This document shows, piece by piece, positions 34,331-46,800 of a DNA stretch of 64,000 bases; positions within the stretch are counted from its first letter, which is position 1, and each line of letters starts with the position of its first letter. Both the position numbers and the translations under genes were made by a program. The DNA is from Rhinopomastus cyanomelas. Lineage: Eukaryota; Chordata; Aves; Bucerotiformes; Rhinopomastidae. Under the pieces are notes generated by a model. The model ran no database searches. It was not told the DNA's origin and saw only the letters and a list, made by a program, of their open reading frames with translations. The stretch lies in contig VXBP01008935.1 of NCBI GenBank assembly GCA_013400115.1, positions 124,001-188,000 on the forward strand. The letters run 5' to 3'.

Positions 34331-36303
34331 GTGTTTACCACCCCGTGAAAAGGCCGTGATAACCTCACTTCAGTGCTTTTTCTTATATTGTTTCTTTTAA
34401 AGCTCAATAAAAACATTCTCCTATGAAAATGCCAGAAGTACTTTATCTATCTGTGGGCTTTTTTAGTAAATTTGATTTAGTTTTATTGCATCAAAGCCAT
34501 AAAAGAAGATAAAAATATTTTGTAATGCTGCTGCTGCAGGAGCTTCCTTAACTTTATCAGGGACAGAAAAAAGGTTATTTTGTGAATTTTTTTATATTTT
34601 TGTAAACCAAGATAAAATATCTCTCTAATGGAACACGTAACTAAAATTTGTGGTGATCCTATCTATGGTATTAAACAAAAGGAGCCCAGGGAACAGATTC
34701 GAGGCAACATTGTCTTGAATGGCTTCCATCTGAATTCTTCCATAAGTGCTAAAATGACTGGTTTTGAGATACCCGCCTTGAGAGGTGCAAAACAGGAACA
34801 GGAAACCAGTTAACAACTGGACAGTTTATATAATCCATGTTCTGGTCATAAACCCACTAATTTGCTGTTACAGTCATTAACAACTAAGCATTCATCTGTT
34901 TGAAGCAACATTAGTTTGTTTCTTCCATCACACTTAATTTCTTGGTTTCATATATATGTAGTCTAAATTTTCCTCTTTGCACAATTGCATTTGTTTTGTG
35001 GATCAGATCTTCTAGAGCTCATTCATCTCTTACAACTACAAAGACTGAAAAAGCAATGACAGACAAATGCTCTGTTGCCATGTAGGATCAGACAAGGCAA
35101 ATCATCTGTAATGCAGATGGATAGTCATGGCTTGGATGTTGGGTTTATAAACAGGCTTAATACTGTTGAAATCCAATACAATTATATTTTCTCTGTGTCT
35201 GAACTACAGATTAGGGATCTTAAATGGATGGATTACATGGATTATGGTGGTAATTACTCTTATGGCAGCAGATAAATGTATTGCTTATGCAAGAGAAAGG
35301 TATGATTGGTTTATTGTCATCTACCATTCATCTACATTATCCAAGTCAGAGTGGCTCAGACCAAAATGTTCAGGGGTATCTAAATGGAGCATCTAGCTCC
35401 TTGTTTAGACCGAGCCTTCCTTCATGATTTATCTACTCTGTCCTGTCTTTTCCACTTCACAGCAATGAGGGCACTCTCGGCCACAGTTTTATTTCACTTA
35501 GATTTCATAGTTTTGAATACTGGTTGAATTAGTCTTTCAGGCTCAAAACCTCTGTAGTAATGATACAACAGGTGGTACTGTGCAACCTATAGCTCCCTCA
35601 GACTCACAATCGCTAAAAATCTCCTTTCATTTACATTTTGATGCTTAATGCAAAACATCTACCCAGCAGTCTCAACAAAATGCAAAACTAATTCAATTTT
35701 CTATTTCTAGAAGTGGATAGATATATATATAGCAATACACATATGTATTCATGAAATTGTATTTTATCTGTTCTCCCTCCACTCTTCCAGTTTCTCCTCT
35801 TCCCTCCCTACATCCATATTTATTGCACTAACTTTATCAGTCAGCCTTGAATTTTAGTGAGGCGCTGAAGGAACAATTTATTTCATCGGCAGAGGAATGC
35901 AGCAACGCGTTCTGAAGGAGTTTTTTTCCTATTAAGAATAGACATTTCCCTAGTAAATGCTTCCTTTGGGAGTGTTTCCAGTAAAGGTGTTTCCGGGGGC
36001 CTGATTTTCAGCTGCCGAGCACACCTGGCCAACACTGCTGTTGACATTTACTGGTACGTTTTATAGCTTCATCAGGGAGGGATTTGTGTGTGTCTATTTA
36101 AAAAAGATATAATTTAACACATTAACTCTTCTGAAGTGTCTCAGTAGACTTGAGTTCATCCTTTAACACTTGATGTGAAGGTGACTGGCCAGTGGATAAA
36201 GACTCATGAGATAAATTTATGAGAGATATAAACATGAAGAACAACTTGCTATCTGCCTGATGGCAAGTGTGTGTAAGCAGGTGTGAGAGCAGGCAAAGGA
36301 AAA
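34331..36303. other. Unique non-coding sequence
   Basis: No gene or repeat recognised. A short A-rich run (about 34253-34274) belongs to the neighbouring CR1 remnant. The right end, about 35830-36080, is listed separately as a possible regulatory element. Confidence 0.5.
35830..36080. promoter_or_regulatory. Candidate conserved non-coding element (unproven)
   Basis: A repeat-free patch with several CpGs in an otherwise CpG-poor window (GAGGCGCTG, TCATCGGCAG, AACGCGTTC, TTTCCGGGGG, GCTGCCGAGC), an AACGCGTT palindrome, a CAGCTG E-box and a CACCTGG word. CpG retention together with mixed motifs is a mild sign of constraint. No start codon, splice or promoter pattern was recognised, and conservation cannot be seen from here. 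Confidence 0.2.
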
Positions 36304-36425
36304 CACAGAAACATAGAATGTCTTTGATTGAAAGAGATCTTTCAGGTCATCAAGTCCAACCTTTGATTCAGAACTGCCAGGTCATGACCCTAAGCACCAT
36401 GTCCACGTCCTTCAGGGATGGCAGG
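36304..36425 (-). mobile_element. CR1 3' fragment, old subfamily
   Basis: Reversed tail on the plus strand: AGAAACATAGAATGTC, GAAAGAGATCTTTCAGGTC, ATCAAGTCCAACC, then CATGACCCTAAGCACCATG, a degraded 'aaccatgtccctaagcacca' block. It belongs to the same older group as the copy at 4360-4470. It ends ten bases before a young CR1 in the same orientation. Confidence 0.8.
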
Positions 36426-36434
36426 TATTTGTAT

Positions 36435-36885
36435 TAGAATCATAGAATCATTACGGATTGGAAGGGACCTCGAAAGATCATCTAGTCCAATCCGCCTGCA
36501 ACAGCAGGATCACCTAAACCAAGTCACACAGGAACCTGTCCAGTTGGGTCTTGAATATCTCCAGTGAGGGAGACTCCACAACCCCCCTGGGCAGCCTGTT
36601 CCAGTGCTCCGTCACCCTCACTGTGAAGAAGTTCCTTCTCAGGTTGATGTGGAAGCTCTTATGTTCCAGCTTATACCCATTGCCCCTCGTCCTATCACTA
36701 GATGACACTGAGAAGAGCCTGGTTCAATCCTCCTGACACCCACCCCTCAATTATTTGTAGACATTAATGAGGTCACCCCTCAGTCTCCTCTTCTCCAAGA
36801 TAAAGAGACCCAGCTCCCTCAGCCTCTCCTCGTAAGGGAGGTGCTCCACCTCCTTCATCATCTTCGTTGCCCTACACTGAACTCA
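36435..36885 (-). mobile_element. CR1 LINE 3' 450 bp, young subfamily
   Basis: Minus-strand CR1 with two intact reversed octamers at its 3' end (TAGAATCATAGAATCATT), the 3' UTR and the ORF2 C-terminus up to CTCCACCTCCTTCATCATC. An in-frame stretch of about 64 codons reads RRNFFTVRVTEHWNRLPRGV and FKTQLDRFLCDLV before its natural stop; upstream a shift occurs. Diagnostic bases CCTCGAAAGATC, CCGCCTGCAACAGCAGG and CACCTAAACCAAG are shared with 14545-14762. It probably inserted just beside the older CR1 tail. Confidence 0.95.
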
Positions 36886-39800
36886 ATTTATCTTATTTAT
36901 ATCAAGAAATACTCTATTCTCTTTAAAGCTATCATTGATTTTGTTACCATACCCCTCCTTTCTATAAACTAGTAAATTTTAATACCTGATTTATAATTTA
37001 TATTAGTAATACCTGATTTGCCAGTAAGAAAACATTGACCTAATCTTTGCTGCTTATCCATGGAACATGGGAGGTGTGTCACCGAGTTAGATATCCCAGT
37101 CTCTCAGTGGTCATAATGAAGCTCTCTTGACTCTTACAGTCTTAGGACCTACACCTAAAGCTGTGTTTTTTCCAACTTGCTTTAGTGTTAATCCAGTCAG
37201 GCTTTCTAATGTTGAGATTGTCTTGGCTATGTGGATTGGAAATATATTTTCTCAAAGGAAACTGTTGCTGGAAAACAAAATATTGCCTCACACTCATTTA
37301 ATTCATAAAGAAGAATCAGTAAATGTAAGGATACACCAGAAAATCTGGGGAAAGCGTCCTGTGACAGAGAAGAAAAGACATATCCTTAAAGATTTAAAGA
37401 AATGAACGATATCACAGTGTTTCTGTTGTGAAAACATGATGCAAACTCCAAGGACTTCAGGCTTTGCCTTCTGTCTTCTTCAGAACAGGGTGTTTTGTTT
37501 GTTTGCAGGATACCAATCCTCTTTCAGGAATAACTGTTAGTGCTATTCTGGTGAGTTTTTCCCTGTAACTGGTTTTACATGGAGAACACCAAAATAATAC
37601 TGATGTTTATCATCTGGACACAATATTTAAAATAGGTAAAATAAAGGCTTCTAGATGGAAATTACCTTAATGTTAATGCATTTTTTGATAGATTTATGTC
37701 TACAAATATAGAGATTGTGAATAGCAACCTGCACAAGACTGATTGAATTAACTTCTAGTGAAAAACTTGTGCTCTTCATGGTTATGAAGGAATAAAGGTG
37801 AACAGACTCACTGTGGATGCAGGAAAAAGTCTACTTCCCCTTTGAAATTCTTTGGGAAAATACTACATCCTGACGGTTGGAGGAATTTATATTCCCATCA
37901 TCTATGGATCTTTATGTTTCTTCTTTCCTATTCTGTGTTCATTGTTTACAGAGAACTATTATTTTTCTGTGTTGATGTGAGTAGCTGCGTCTCCGGTGTG
38001 CTTTGCAACCTCCAGATTCTCAGAGGCCTTAAATCACATCTGGAACCTTTCACATTTGGGCAGTCTGGATCCCCTAACTCTCTGCAGATTCTGGTTTCCC
38101 CACCTCAGACACACAGTAATTGCATAATACTGATGTTATTCTCCTGTTTTTCAATTCCAGTCCTCTGCTGCCGTACTTCAAAACATCAATTTGTTTCTTA
38201 ACACCTACAGCGTGTACGGAGTAAGACTGCATCTTTAGCCAAAATGATTTGTTCCTTTTCAGGCACGTTCACCGTTTGAATTAACTTACTTCCTCACAGA
38301 GGACACAATCTTTATTTTTTAGAGTCTAGGGTTTCCTATTTTGCCACATCCATTCTGCCTGTTGAATTCTTTCTAGGGCTTATTTGGTCTTCTCTGTGTG
38401 ATTTTTTAAAAAATGAATCATTGACAGTGTCCCTGTCAGATCTTGACAGCTCTGCTTGTTGTAGTTGTCGTTTTCAGCGTATCAGAGCTGACCCAGAGTA
38501 TGGCTGACAGTGACAATGCTCTGAAGTGACAGTTAAATGGGGATGACAACTCCAACTGGATCGTTTGTTTCAGAATCTATATTCAAAGTAACTACTGATA
38601 AATCACAATGGATAAGAAGGGAAAATAGAAAGGCTTGCAACAGGAGATGGGCTTCTGTAACAGTGAATAAAGCCAACAGCGCAGTGGTATAGAAACAGAG
38701 CAAAAGAAGTTTTAACAGCAGTGCTGTTACTAATGCAAATTATTAACCATAAGAACTGGTCACAGAGAGTGGCACCATGAAGTACCACGTATAGGCGGAA
38801 ATGCTGCCCTCAGGAAAATCTAGTCTGGGTTTATTGGTAATAAATAATTTATATTGCCAATGTTTATAACCAATTGGTGATAAATATTGGTATTAGCTAC
38901 TTCTAGGAAAGAAGGACTAGGGAGAAACATCCTGTTGTGGGAATCTGACTTCTAATGTGAGAAAGACTATTTGAGAAGAAAATTTGTCCTTGATTTTAAT
39001 TATATTCAAAAATATTTAAAGGTTAAAAATGTGTTTAGATGTGTGACTGGACTTAATGGAAAGAAAAATATTCAGAAGAAGGAGGAAATCTATCATATTG
39101 CAAAAAGGACACTGTTGACCAAGGAACACAGCTTTGAGAAAAGATCACTAGTTCATCTAGACCTATATAATGCAGGGCAAACACACTAGGAAAAGAAATC
39201 GCCACAGTAAAAATGCTGTAGGGAGTAGAGGAGTAAATGCTTTGGCTTCTCTGACACATAAAGTATAGCCCACACCACATGCAGCATCAGTAATGATGTG
39301 GGGTGGGGCACTGGGATCATTCTTCTCCCACATTAACCCATGTTAAAACAGTGTTGATTTCACATCATAAAACATTCCTTCTGACTCGTCACTAGTAAAA
39401 TAACAACATTTAAAAAAAAAAGACAATGTTAATTTTTCAATAAATGAAGAATTAAAAGGAATAATGTCCTTAAGAAAATAGGAAAAACAGCTGCAGCTAT
39501 TTGGCAGCTGTTTCTGAGACATTTATTCAGCCAGACTTGAAGTATTTATGGCTTTTTAATAAAAAAATTCTAATCTTTTAGAGGGGTATATACATGTGCA
39601 AATACACGCACACATTCTTTTAATCCTCTTGAAGGAACTTTGCTAAAAAGGGTCCAAATTGTACTTCCAGAACTCGACTGACAAGATGCAAAAGATGTAA
39701 AGGTTGCAGAAAATGTTAATTAACTTTTAAAGAGCAGTTCAGGACTTCAGACAAGTATATTTTCATTGGAACAGCAGGAATGCATAGCTGAGCAGTGAAT

Positions 39801-42800
39801 TCCTTCCATCCACATATCTGTAGGAAAGTACTTCAAATTTTTTTCGCTATAATGCGTAAAAACACTTTTGAGTTTGATAGGTGTGTCCACACTACAAGTA
39901 CAAACACAGCTGATTCCTGTCCTTGCAACACAGTTCATTTTGTAGGTTGCTATGCTAACCAAATTTTGACTTTGTAGACGACATGTACCATGTCAGTAGG
40001 AAAGATATGACAAGCTGGACGTTTCCTTAAGTAAACTGTGGACTGTTTGAACAGAATCTCAATTCTCAGGTGCTGCTTATAAAAAGACCATGCTCATTGC
40101 TGACAAAAATGCAAGCAAGCGTCAGTGATCACCAGAAAGCACAAAGACAAGTGTTCAGTTTCTTATTTCAAAAAGCAAGGGGCTGCTGAAGCTATGTTAG
40201 CATGCACCAGAGCTTGGGATTTGATCTTTCAGTTTGGTAGCGACATGAATAAGTACCAAGGGATCCTTATTTTGAGTAAGTGTAAGTCTCAGCACTGCCT
40301 CAGCAAACAGACTTTACAATAATTCTGCATTTTATTCAACTTTCATTTGTTCTCATTTTCAGGGAGAACTGGTATTGCTATTCTAATAAGGAAAATTATA
40401 AGATACATTCAACAAGATCAGTTTCCCAAAACAAGAGTCACTAAGCCTTAAAAATACTGTCCTATTGTTTTTAACTTTCTTTGGAAGCGCAGTTAGAAGA
40501 AAGGTGAAGTACTGGAATGCTAGCCTGAGACAACTCATCCATTTGTAGGGTGTGCAGGGTCTATACACTCACCATTATGGCTCTACAGGCTTCTCTATTA
40601 ACCCAGCTTTGAAAAGAGAAGCTGCTTTCTTCTTAACATTAATTAATTCATGAGTGCGATTTCTACACATCAACCATCACAAAATAACAGCTTCTGTATA
40701 TATTGATACATTAAAATGAAAGAGCTGGTTTTCTTTTAATTTATTTTCTTTTTCATTATTTTCACAATTTCATACCACTTTTTCTTTCTGTCTTTTTTAT
40801 TTATTTTTTTGTAAGAATCTGGAGTTTTACTCTCATTGCAGTACAAAGCAAAGTCCTTGATCCTTTGCAGAAGCTAATGGCACATGTCGTTTAACAGCAC
40901 CTGGAGTTCTGCTCATCTACTTTGTGTGATTTAGATGGACCTGGAGTCAGTGAAGCCAGGTAAATTTAAGTCAGCTGAGTTTTCCTCTGACCCAAAATCT
41001 ATAACCTGAAAGCTTTCCAAGGCTGGAGGATACAGACTAAACAAGCTCAACAGTCCCATTACAGCTTAGTGTTGTTAAGAGTAGCTCTGCTTGTTCTCAG
41101 ATGGAAAAATAAATGGGGGGGGATTTTTATAACAGTTTTGAAAGTGACTTTTCACAAAGAAAACAGAGGCTCGCGGTGCAGTTACTGCTAAAATGTGTTT
41201 GGATTTTACAGGCACTAAACTAGATTTGGTTTTTTGTGATCTCATTCAGAATGCTGATTACTGAACAGTAATTCATACTCCTTTGAGTTTGTTGAGATGA
41301 AGACTGCCAAGTTTGTTTAAAAGAAGAAAAGGCAAGATGAGAATTTTAATAGCTCAGAGGAATTAAATTGCCTTGCTGAGGTGTGCTTATGCATGTCGTG
41401 CTGCACCAGGGCTTCAAATCTGCCCTGTGCTCCTGCTGCTCAGTTGAGCAGCATCACACTGCTGACAGCAGACCCAGCAGCTGAGAAGCCAAAAGGGTGT
41501 TTGCAGGCTCATGGTTACCTTACTCAGAAATGTGGTGTTGTGCTGAGAGACAACTGCTCTGTGTAGTAGCATCTGTAAGATTCTGCACACAAGATTAGTT
41601 TGGTTTGGTTCCTTGCACAACTCTATGTAAGGGGTGTTGAGGCACTAGCTATCTGGATGAACCTCGAGTGTAACGTTTGAGAATACTTCACAGTATCACA
41701 GTATTACCAAGGTCACGTGAAGAACAATACTTGGGATGACAAGGACTCAAAGACATACTGAGATTTCTGAAAAATGCTGCAGAGAGGTCAGTGTAATATC
41801 AGACAGCTTTGGGACTGAGGGATGGAATCTACACTAGTCAAGAGCAGCACTAGCTATATTAATCCATACAAAAACCTACCTATTGAGTGAGGATTTCTAA
41901 TTGCTTTGTAGCAGTGGCAAGCACTCCAGTCTGCATCGCTTTCCTAGATTCACGGAATTAAGTCTCCCTTTGGAAGAGGCATGATCTCCCCTTGGCATGG
42001 GAATGACTGAATGCCTCTTTTCTCTCAATGCCAGGCAGGGACAGACTTCTTTTCTCTCAAAGCCACCCCAGTGCTTAGAAATCTCAGGAGACCAAACTCA
42101 GGATTTGCCTGAGGCTGAATACATTTAAATCCACATCTTACCTCAGCAATCCATCAGTTTCCTTCACTGGCACCAGGCTGGACCAAAACCATATTTCTTT
42201 GCTCCTGTACCACAGGTTACTACAAAACAACCTTTAAAAGAGAAAAAAGGTGTTTCAGAACAAAACCAGTGTAACTTGGGACTTCTTAGTTAGGACTGTC
42301 TTTCAGGGGATGGCACTGTCAAACAGTTACCACAACTGAATTAAATAGTCTTTGAATAAAACCTCTGAACAACATCAGGATCATAGGCTAAACCCTCAGG
42401 TGAATGACTTGGACCACTACACAACAAAATCAAGCTGCTTTTCCCCTCTCTGCTGTCACGAATTTTGCATGACTGACCAGAGTAGCACAGCTTTTATCTT
42501 GATCTTCACATAAAGCCCACATACTCTATAGATACGATTTGGGACAGACACAACCAGCAAAGGAAATACTGACTCCTTCAAAAAATGGTTACATTTGTCT
42601 GCTCTACAATAACACTTCTGACAGGATCCCATTGTGTCCCCAGACTTTCTTGTGTTCTATGTTTATTTCCTTCTCACATTTTATCCACCGTAAAGGGAAA
42701 CAGTCTCCCTTTCCAAGTGTTGTTTGCCATCTTCAGAACTGCATTAAAAATGTTAGTTTTAATTGGTATTTTCAATTAATCTGTTTGTCACAAGCATCAG

Positions 42801-42868
42801 ACTCTTTCCACGTGGTTTGTTGAAGTGCTTCAAACTGACATAACATTCAAACGAAACAGACTGGACTA
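36886..42868. other. CR1-poor 6-kb non-coding block
   Basis: No gene or clear transposon. Features seen: a 12-bp direct repeat AATACCTGATTT at 36981 and 37008; a paired E-box inverted repeat at 39485-39513; a T-rich patch around 40735-40815. A 119-codon ORF at 37842-38201 has no recognisable domain. A short CR1-like word CACAGTATCACAGTATTACC at about 41690 is too short to call. Confidence 0.5.
39485..39513. promoter_or_regulatory. Inverted repeat holding two CAGCTG E-boxes
   Basis: AAACAGCTGC and GCAGCTGTTT form a perfect 10-bp inverted repeat with a 9-base spacer, so two CAGCTG E-boxes lie 17 bp apart. CAGCTG is bound by tissue-specific bHLH dimers, and paired E-boxes are seen in muscle and neural enhancers. 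It could equally be a chance palindrome. Confidence 0.3.
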
Positions 42869-43200
42869 AAGTGGGGGCGAGTTTTTTTCTCCCAAGGAAC
42901 ATGTGATAAGAAAGGAATGGCCTCAAGTTGTACTAGAGGAGTTTTAGGTTAGATATCAAGAAAACCTTCTTCACTGAAGTGGTTGTAAAACCACGGAACA
43001 GGCTGCCCAGGGAAGTGATGGAGTCGCCATACCTGGAGGTATTTAGAAGACACGTAGATGTGATCACAAAATCACAGAACATTAAGGTTTGAAAGGGACC
43101 TTGAAAGAAGATCTAGTCCAATGCTCAGGGACATGGTTCAGCAGTGACCTGGCAGTGCTGGGTTAACAGCTGGACTTGTACTCTGTGATTCTCGAAAGTA
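42869..43200 (+). mobile_element. CR1 LINE 3' fragment, interrupted by a second CR1 tail
   Basis: Plus-strand CR1 of the 'gacatggttc' subfamily: GTGGGGGCGAG, ATGTGATAAGAAAGGAATGG, CCTCAAGTTG, GGAACAGGCTGCCCAGGGAA, GGAGTCGCCATACCTGGAGG, then an insert at about 43063-43122, then CTCAGGGACATGGTTCAGCA, GGCAGTGCTGGGTTAACAGC and a short form of the end GATTCTCG. The flanks of the insert join to one normal CR1 string (GATGTG/CTCAGGGACATGG). The reading frame is broken. Confidence 0.88.
43063..43122 (-). mobile_element. 60-bp CR1 tail nested inside another CR1
   Basis: The plus strand reads ATCACAAAATCACAGAACAT, TAAGGTTTGAAAGGGACC, TTGAAAGAAGATCTAGTCCAAT: a reversed CR1 3' end of about 60 bp, opposite in strand to the host copy. 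The host sequence resumes at once on both sides. This is a severely 5'-truncated later insertion. Confidence 0.85.
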
Positions 43201-43656
43201 TCTTGCATAACCTTGTGTGACTCTTGCAGACACTGACTGCACTCCACAGTTGGAGTACTTTAATAGTTCATTTTGTGGTGCACATTTCTCAGGAAAACAA
43301 ACTTCAAGATGTTAAGCACTGATAGTTTAAAGTGTATGATAATCCAGTTGGATTTTTCCACTCAATACTGTATTGGTCTATTGAACTATCCAACCCAGGA
43401 AACAACTCTTGGCTGTGTGCTCAGTGTTTGTGCCCATATGGATGGATTTTCAGCTGTCTCATTCCTTTTTAGTCTTAATCAAGAGAAACCTAATTATTTA
43501 TGTATTTTGCAATGCCACATGAAACATTAGTCTCTTGTCTTTAACTTCACAGCACTGAAGCGGAATCTCCTCTTTCTAAAACTTAACCTTGATTGTGCTC
43601 AGCAAAACTTGTATTTTCCAACAGAGTATGTTTTACAGGAAAATATATGTGCCCAT
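43201..43656. other. Unique spacer between CR1 copies
   Basis: About 450 bp without recognised features. The forward ORF at 43273-43530 (85 codons) has no motif. Confidence 0.5.
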
Positions 43657-43832
43657 ACAGAATCACAGAGCATTAGGGTTGGAAGGAACCTCAAAAGATC
43701 ATCTAGTCCAATCCCCCTGTCACAGCAGGATCACCTAGACCAGCTTGCACAGGAACATATCCAAGTGGGTTTTAAACTTCTCCAGAGAAGAAGACTCCAC
43801 AACCTCCCATGGCAGCCTATTCCAGTGCTCCA
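43657..43832 (-). mobile_element. CR1 LINE 3'-end fragment
   Basis: Minus-strand CR1 tail of the main subfamily: CAGAATCACAGAGCATTAGG, AACCTCAAAAGATC, CCCCCTGTCACAGCAGG, GGAACATATCCAAGTGGG, GAAGACTCCACAACCTCC and TTCCAGTGCTCC, where it is cut. One reversed octamer-like word remains. Confidence 0.93.
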
Positions 43833-46800
43833 TGTGTTTTCTCCACACAGACATGCACGTATAGATTTCAATACAGATATATTTTAAAAGGCTCAATCCA
43901 CATTCACTCAGAAATGTTGGCTGAAAAATATAAATAGGCTCATATTTATACAAAACCTCACACAGTGAAAACCTCAAAATGCAGAATTATTCAGTATTAA
44001 ACCCACTATAGATTCTAGATATAGAGGCATTGCCATTTTCTGAGTATAGCAACATATTTTTCCTGCAATATATTCTTCTGTGTTCATCAATGGATTTCTG
44101 CAAGGTGATGCTTTCTAAATAAATTAGAAATAACAGTATTAGGCAGTGTGTGCATGATGTTGAAAAGTTATACATGTGAGAATGTACGTTAAGAACTCCT
44201 TTCATTAATCTCTTTCGACCTCCTGTTTTTTCTCCTGTCTTTAAAAAATACTGTGTCAAGAAACCTGGCAACAGAGTTCCCCAAGCTAAAATGAAGGGAT
44301 TGTACATTTATTAGGAAAAAGGAGAATTCAGCATTTATATTAAGCAGCCTACAGCATTTGGAAATTAAGGTAAACTCCATAACATTACAGGTTGCATTCA
44401 AACGACTGCCTAACAAGTAGGTAGAGGAACATTTCCCCATGTAACCCTTTTCATATACTTTGCTATGTTTTCCTCACATGCATTTGGGACTTGGATCGAG
44501 CTATAGCCAGACAACATCACAGGAACCATCTACCAAGACATACAATACAACTCTCATAAAGTTATCACATTGCATGCAAGTCAGGAAAACCTCCATGTAT
44601 TTTTCTTCTTCTTCCCATTGATAGCAGGAATTTGCATTATAATAAGTCCTTTGCATTCTCATATATCTGATGAGACACAAAACTGGAAACTTCTAAAAGA
44701 CAGATCTCTAATGTGTGAGAGCTCCAGAACCACTCCTGCTTTCCAAAATAACAGAGTCTCTAACTGAAGAAGGCACTTGAGGAAAGATCTCGTTTGTTTC
44801 TGTAGCCATTTCCTATAGGATTTGTAGTTCATTGTGCTCTAAACCCTTTTGCCACGAACACTAAAAGGAGAGGCTGGTCCTCTGGCAGTTCTTTCTGCTC
44901 CATCAGATTCCAGACCATGCAGAGCTTTGGCACACAGCAAAGCAGCATGTGGCCACGCAAACAAGCCTGCTGCTACAAAAACCTCAGCTGTCACAAATGC
45001 CAAATGGGAACTTGCTCCGTGGAGCAAGTGGACATTAACAAGCCCTGCACTGACTGGGTCTTTGAGAGCTGTATCCCCTCAAGAGCTATGGAAGGGACCA
45101 GAGCATTAACAGGAAGCTGTGTGTACAAATAAACTAAGGACAGCTCTGCAAAGGCAACAAAGAGCCTGGCTGCAGCCCATTTGCATGGATGGGTCTCTAA
45201 ATTAGCTTGGAAGCAGCTGGAGTGGGATGGAATAGCAGCAGCACTGGTTGTGGTTTCAGCCTGGGAAGCCATCAGTGACACAGCTCTTGTTATACCACTT
45301 CAGAAGCACCGCTCATAATTTTCACACGTGACATTTCCGCTTTGGAAAAGCACATCTCCTTACTCCTCAGATAGCCTGACCTTCCCATTCTGTCTTGGTC
45401 TCACAGCACAGATGCTGTTCAAGATGCTTAGAAGAAAATGGCAGACAACACTTGTTGTCTACCTAGAGATGATGAACACCAGAGATTGCAAAAGTTGTTG
45501 CTATCAGCTTGATCTGGTACAAAGATGAGTGTGATAGTAATGAGGCTACCAAGAACAGCAATCAGTGAAAGGCTGAACTTGCTCCAAGCATCCTGTCCTC
45601 TATTTAGAGGACCCCTGTAACTGCAATTCATTTTCACTGAACCTAATAACCAGACCCGATAGCTGTTCCTGCTACCTAAGTAAAAAATATCTGGGTCGCA
45701 TGACTCGGTTACTCACCAAAACATAAGAAGCAGAATGGAGTGTGAGGAGAATGCCAATAAAAACACAGAGGAAAACAACGCAGCACCTAGAGTTCAAAAG
45801 GATCTAAAATTCTCTGTATTTGCTTTTCCATACTCATAAAAAAGCCCTGAGTTAATCTCTGTATAGATTACTGAGCATTTACTCCTAATGTTTGGTTTAC
45901 CCAAGCTGATCTCATTTACATGGAAGGAATAAAAGAGAAGCATCTTGGTTTATTAATTTTGAAGAGTTTTTTAAAATACAACTGTAATGCTTAAGTGAAC
46001 CATCCAAGAAATCTGGCCTTTGTTCTTTCAAAAATGTGCTTCACAACTGTATTCCCACACACATGCAGATCACTTCTTTACTCCTGAGAGTACAATGCAC
46101 AAAGGAATATGCTTTGCCTTAGGAAGACGCAAAGAGCCAGATGCTCATTTTGTATAAATTTCCAAAGATTCATTTATTTCAGAGTTAAATGAATGTGCTC
46201 CCCTGGAAGCGTGAGCTAAGCTTCAAGTATAGGAATTAGATACTGTGGTTTCATGAGTGGCTACTCATCAGGTGAGCTGTAATGTCTCACCTTTCTGGAC
46301 ATTTTTGTCCCTTTCACCACAAATGCAAAATAAAAATAAAAGGATGGCAGTGCAGCTTCTGCATGAGACAGGAACTCCTAGGCAATGCTTAAAAGCAGTG
46401 AATAACACATTCACATACACACTGGCTTCATCTGATCTGGCTCATTTCTTATACTCTGTGGAGGTCTACACTCGAACCATCTACCTAAGCTTTTCACTGC
46501 AGTTACTCAAGATCTCATCACAGAGTTAAAAGAGTTTGGTGTCTCAATTAAATTCCCATACACAGGCATTTACTATATTTGAGCTGCACAAAGTATGTCA
46601 GCGATCTTCAGGGGTGATATGATCCAGAGTCATGCTCCCACATGCTTGTACTTTCTGAAGTGGCAACTGAGGGTCATGTACGTGTGGTTAACTGTGTGAG
46701 GATCTGTTGTGTGCTCATCTCACCAAATGAAGGGATCTGCTTTCATCACATATCCACTGCTGTTTACTGCCAGACACAGGACAGTCAGCTTGGTAGATCT

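Noticed and set aside
37842..38201. 119-codon forward ORF
   Set aside because: Phe/Ser/Cys-rich translation with no motif and no supporting splice or promoter pattern.
41690..41715. CACAGTATCACAGTATTACC resembling a reversed CR1 tail
   Set aside because: Only about 26 bases fit and the 'GGAAGGGACC' block that should follow is absent, so it could be chance.
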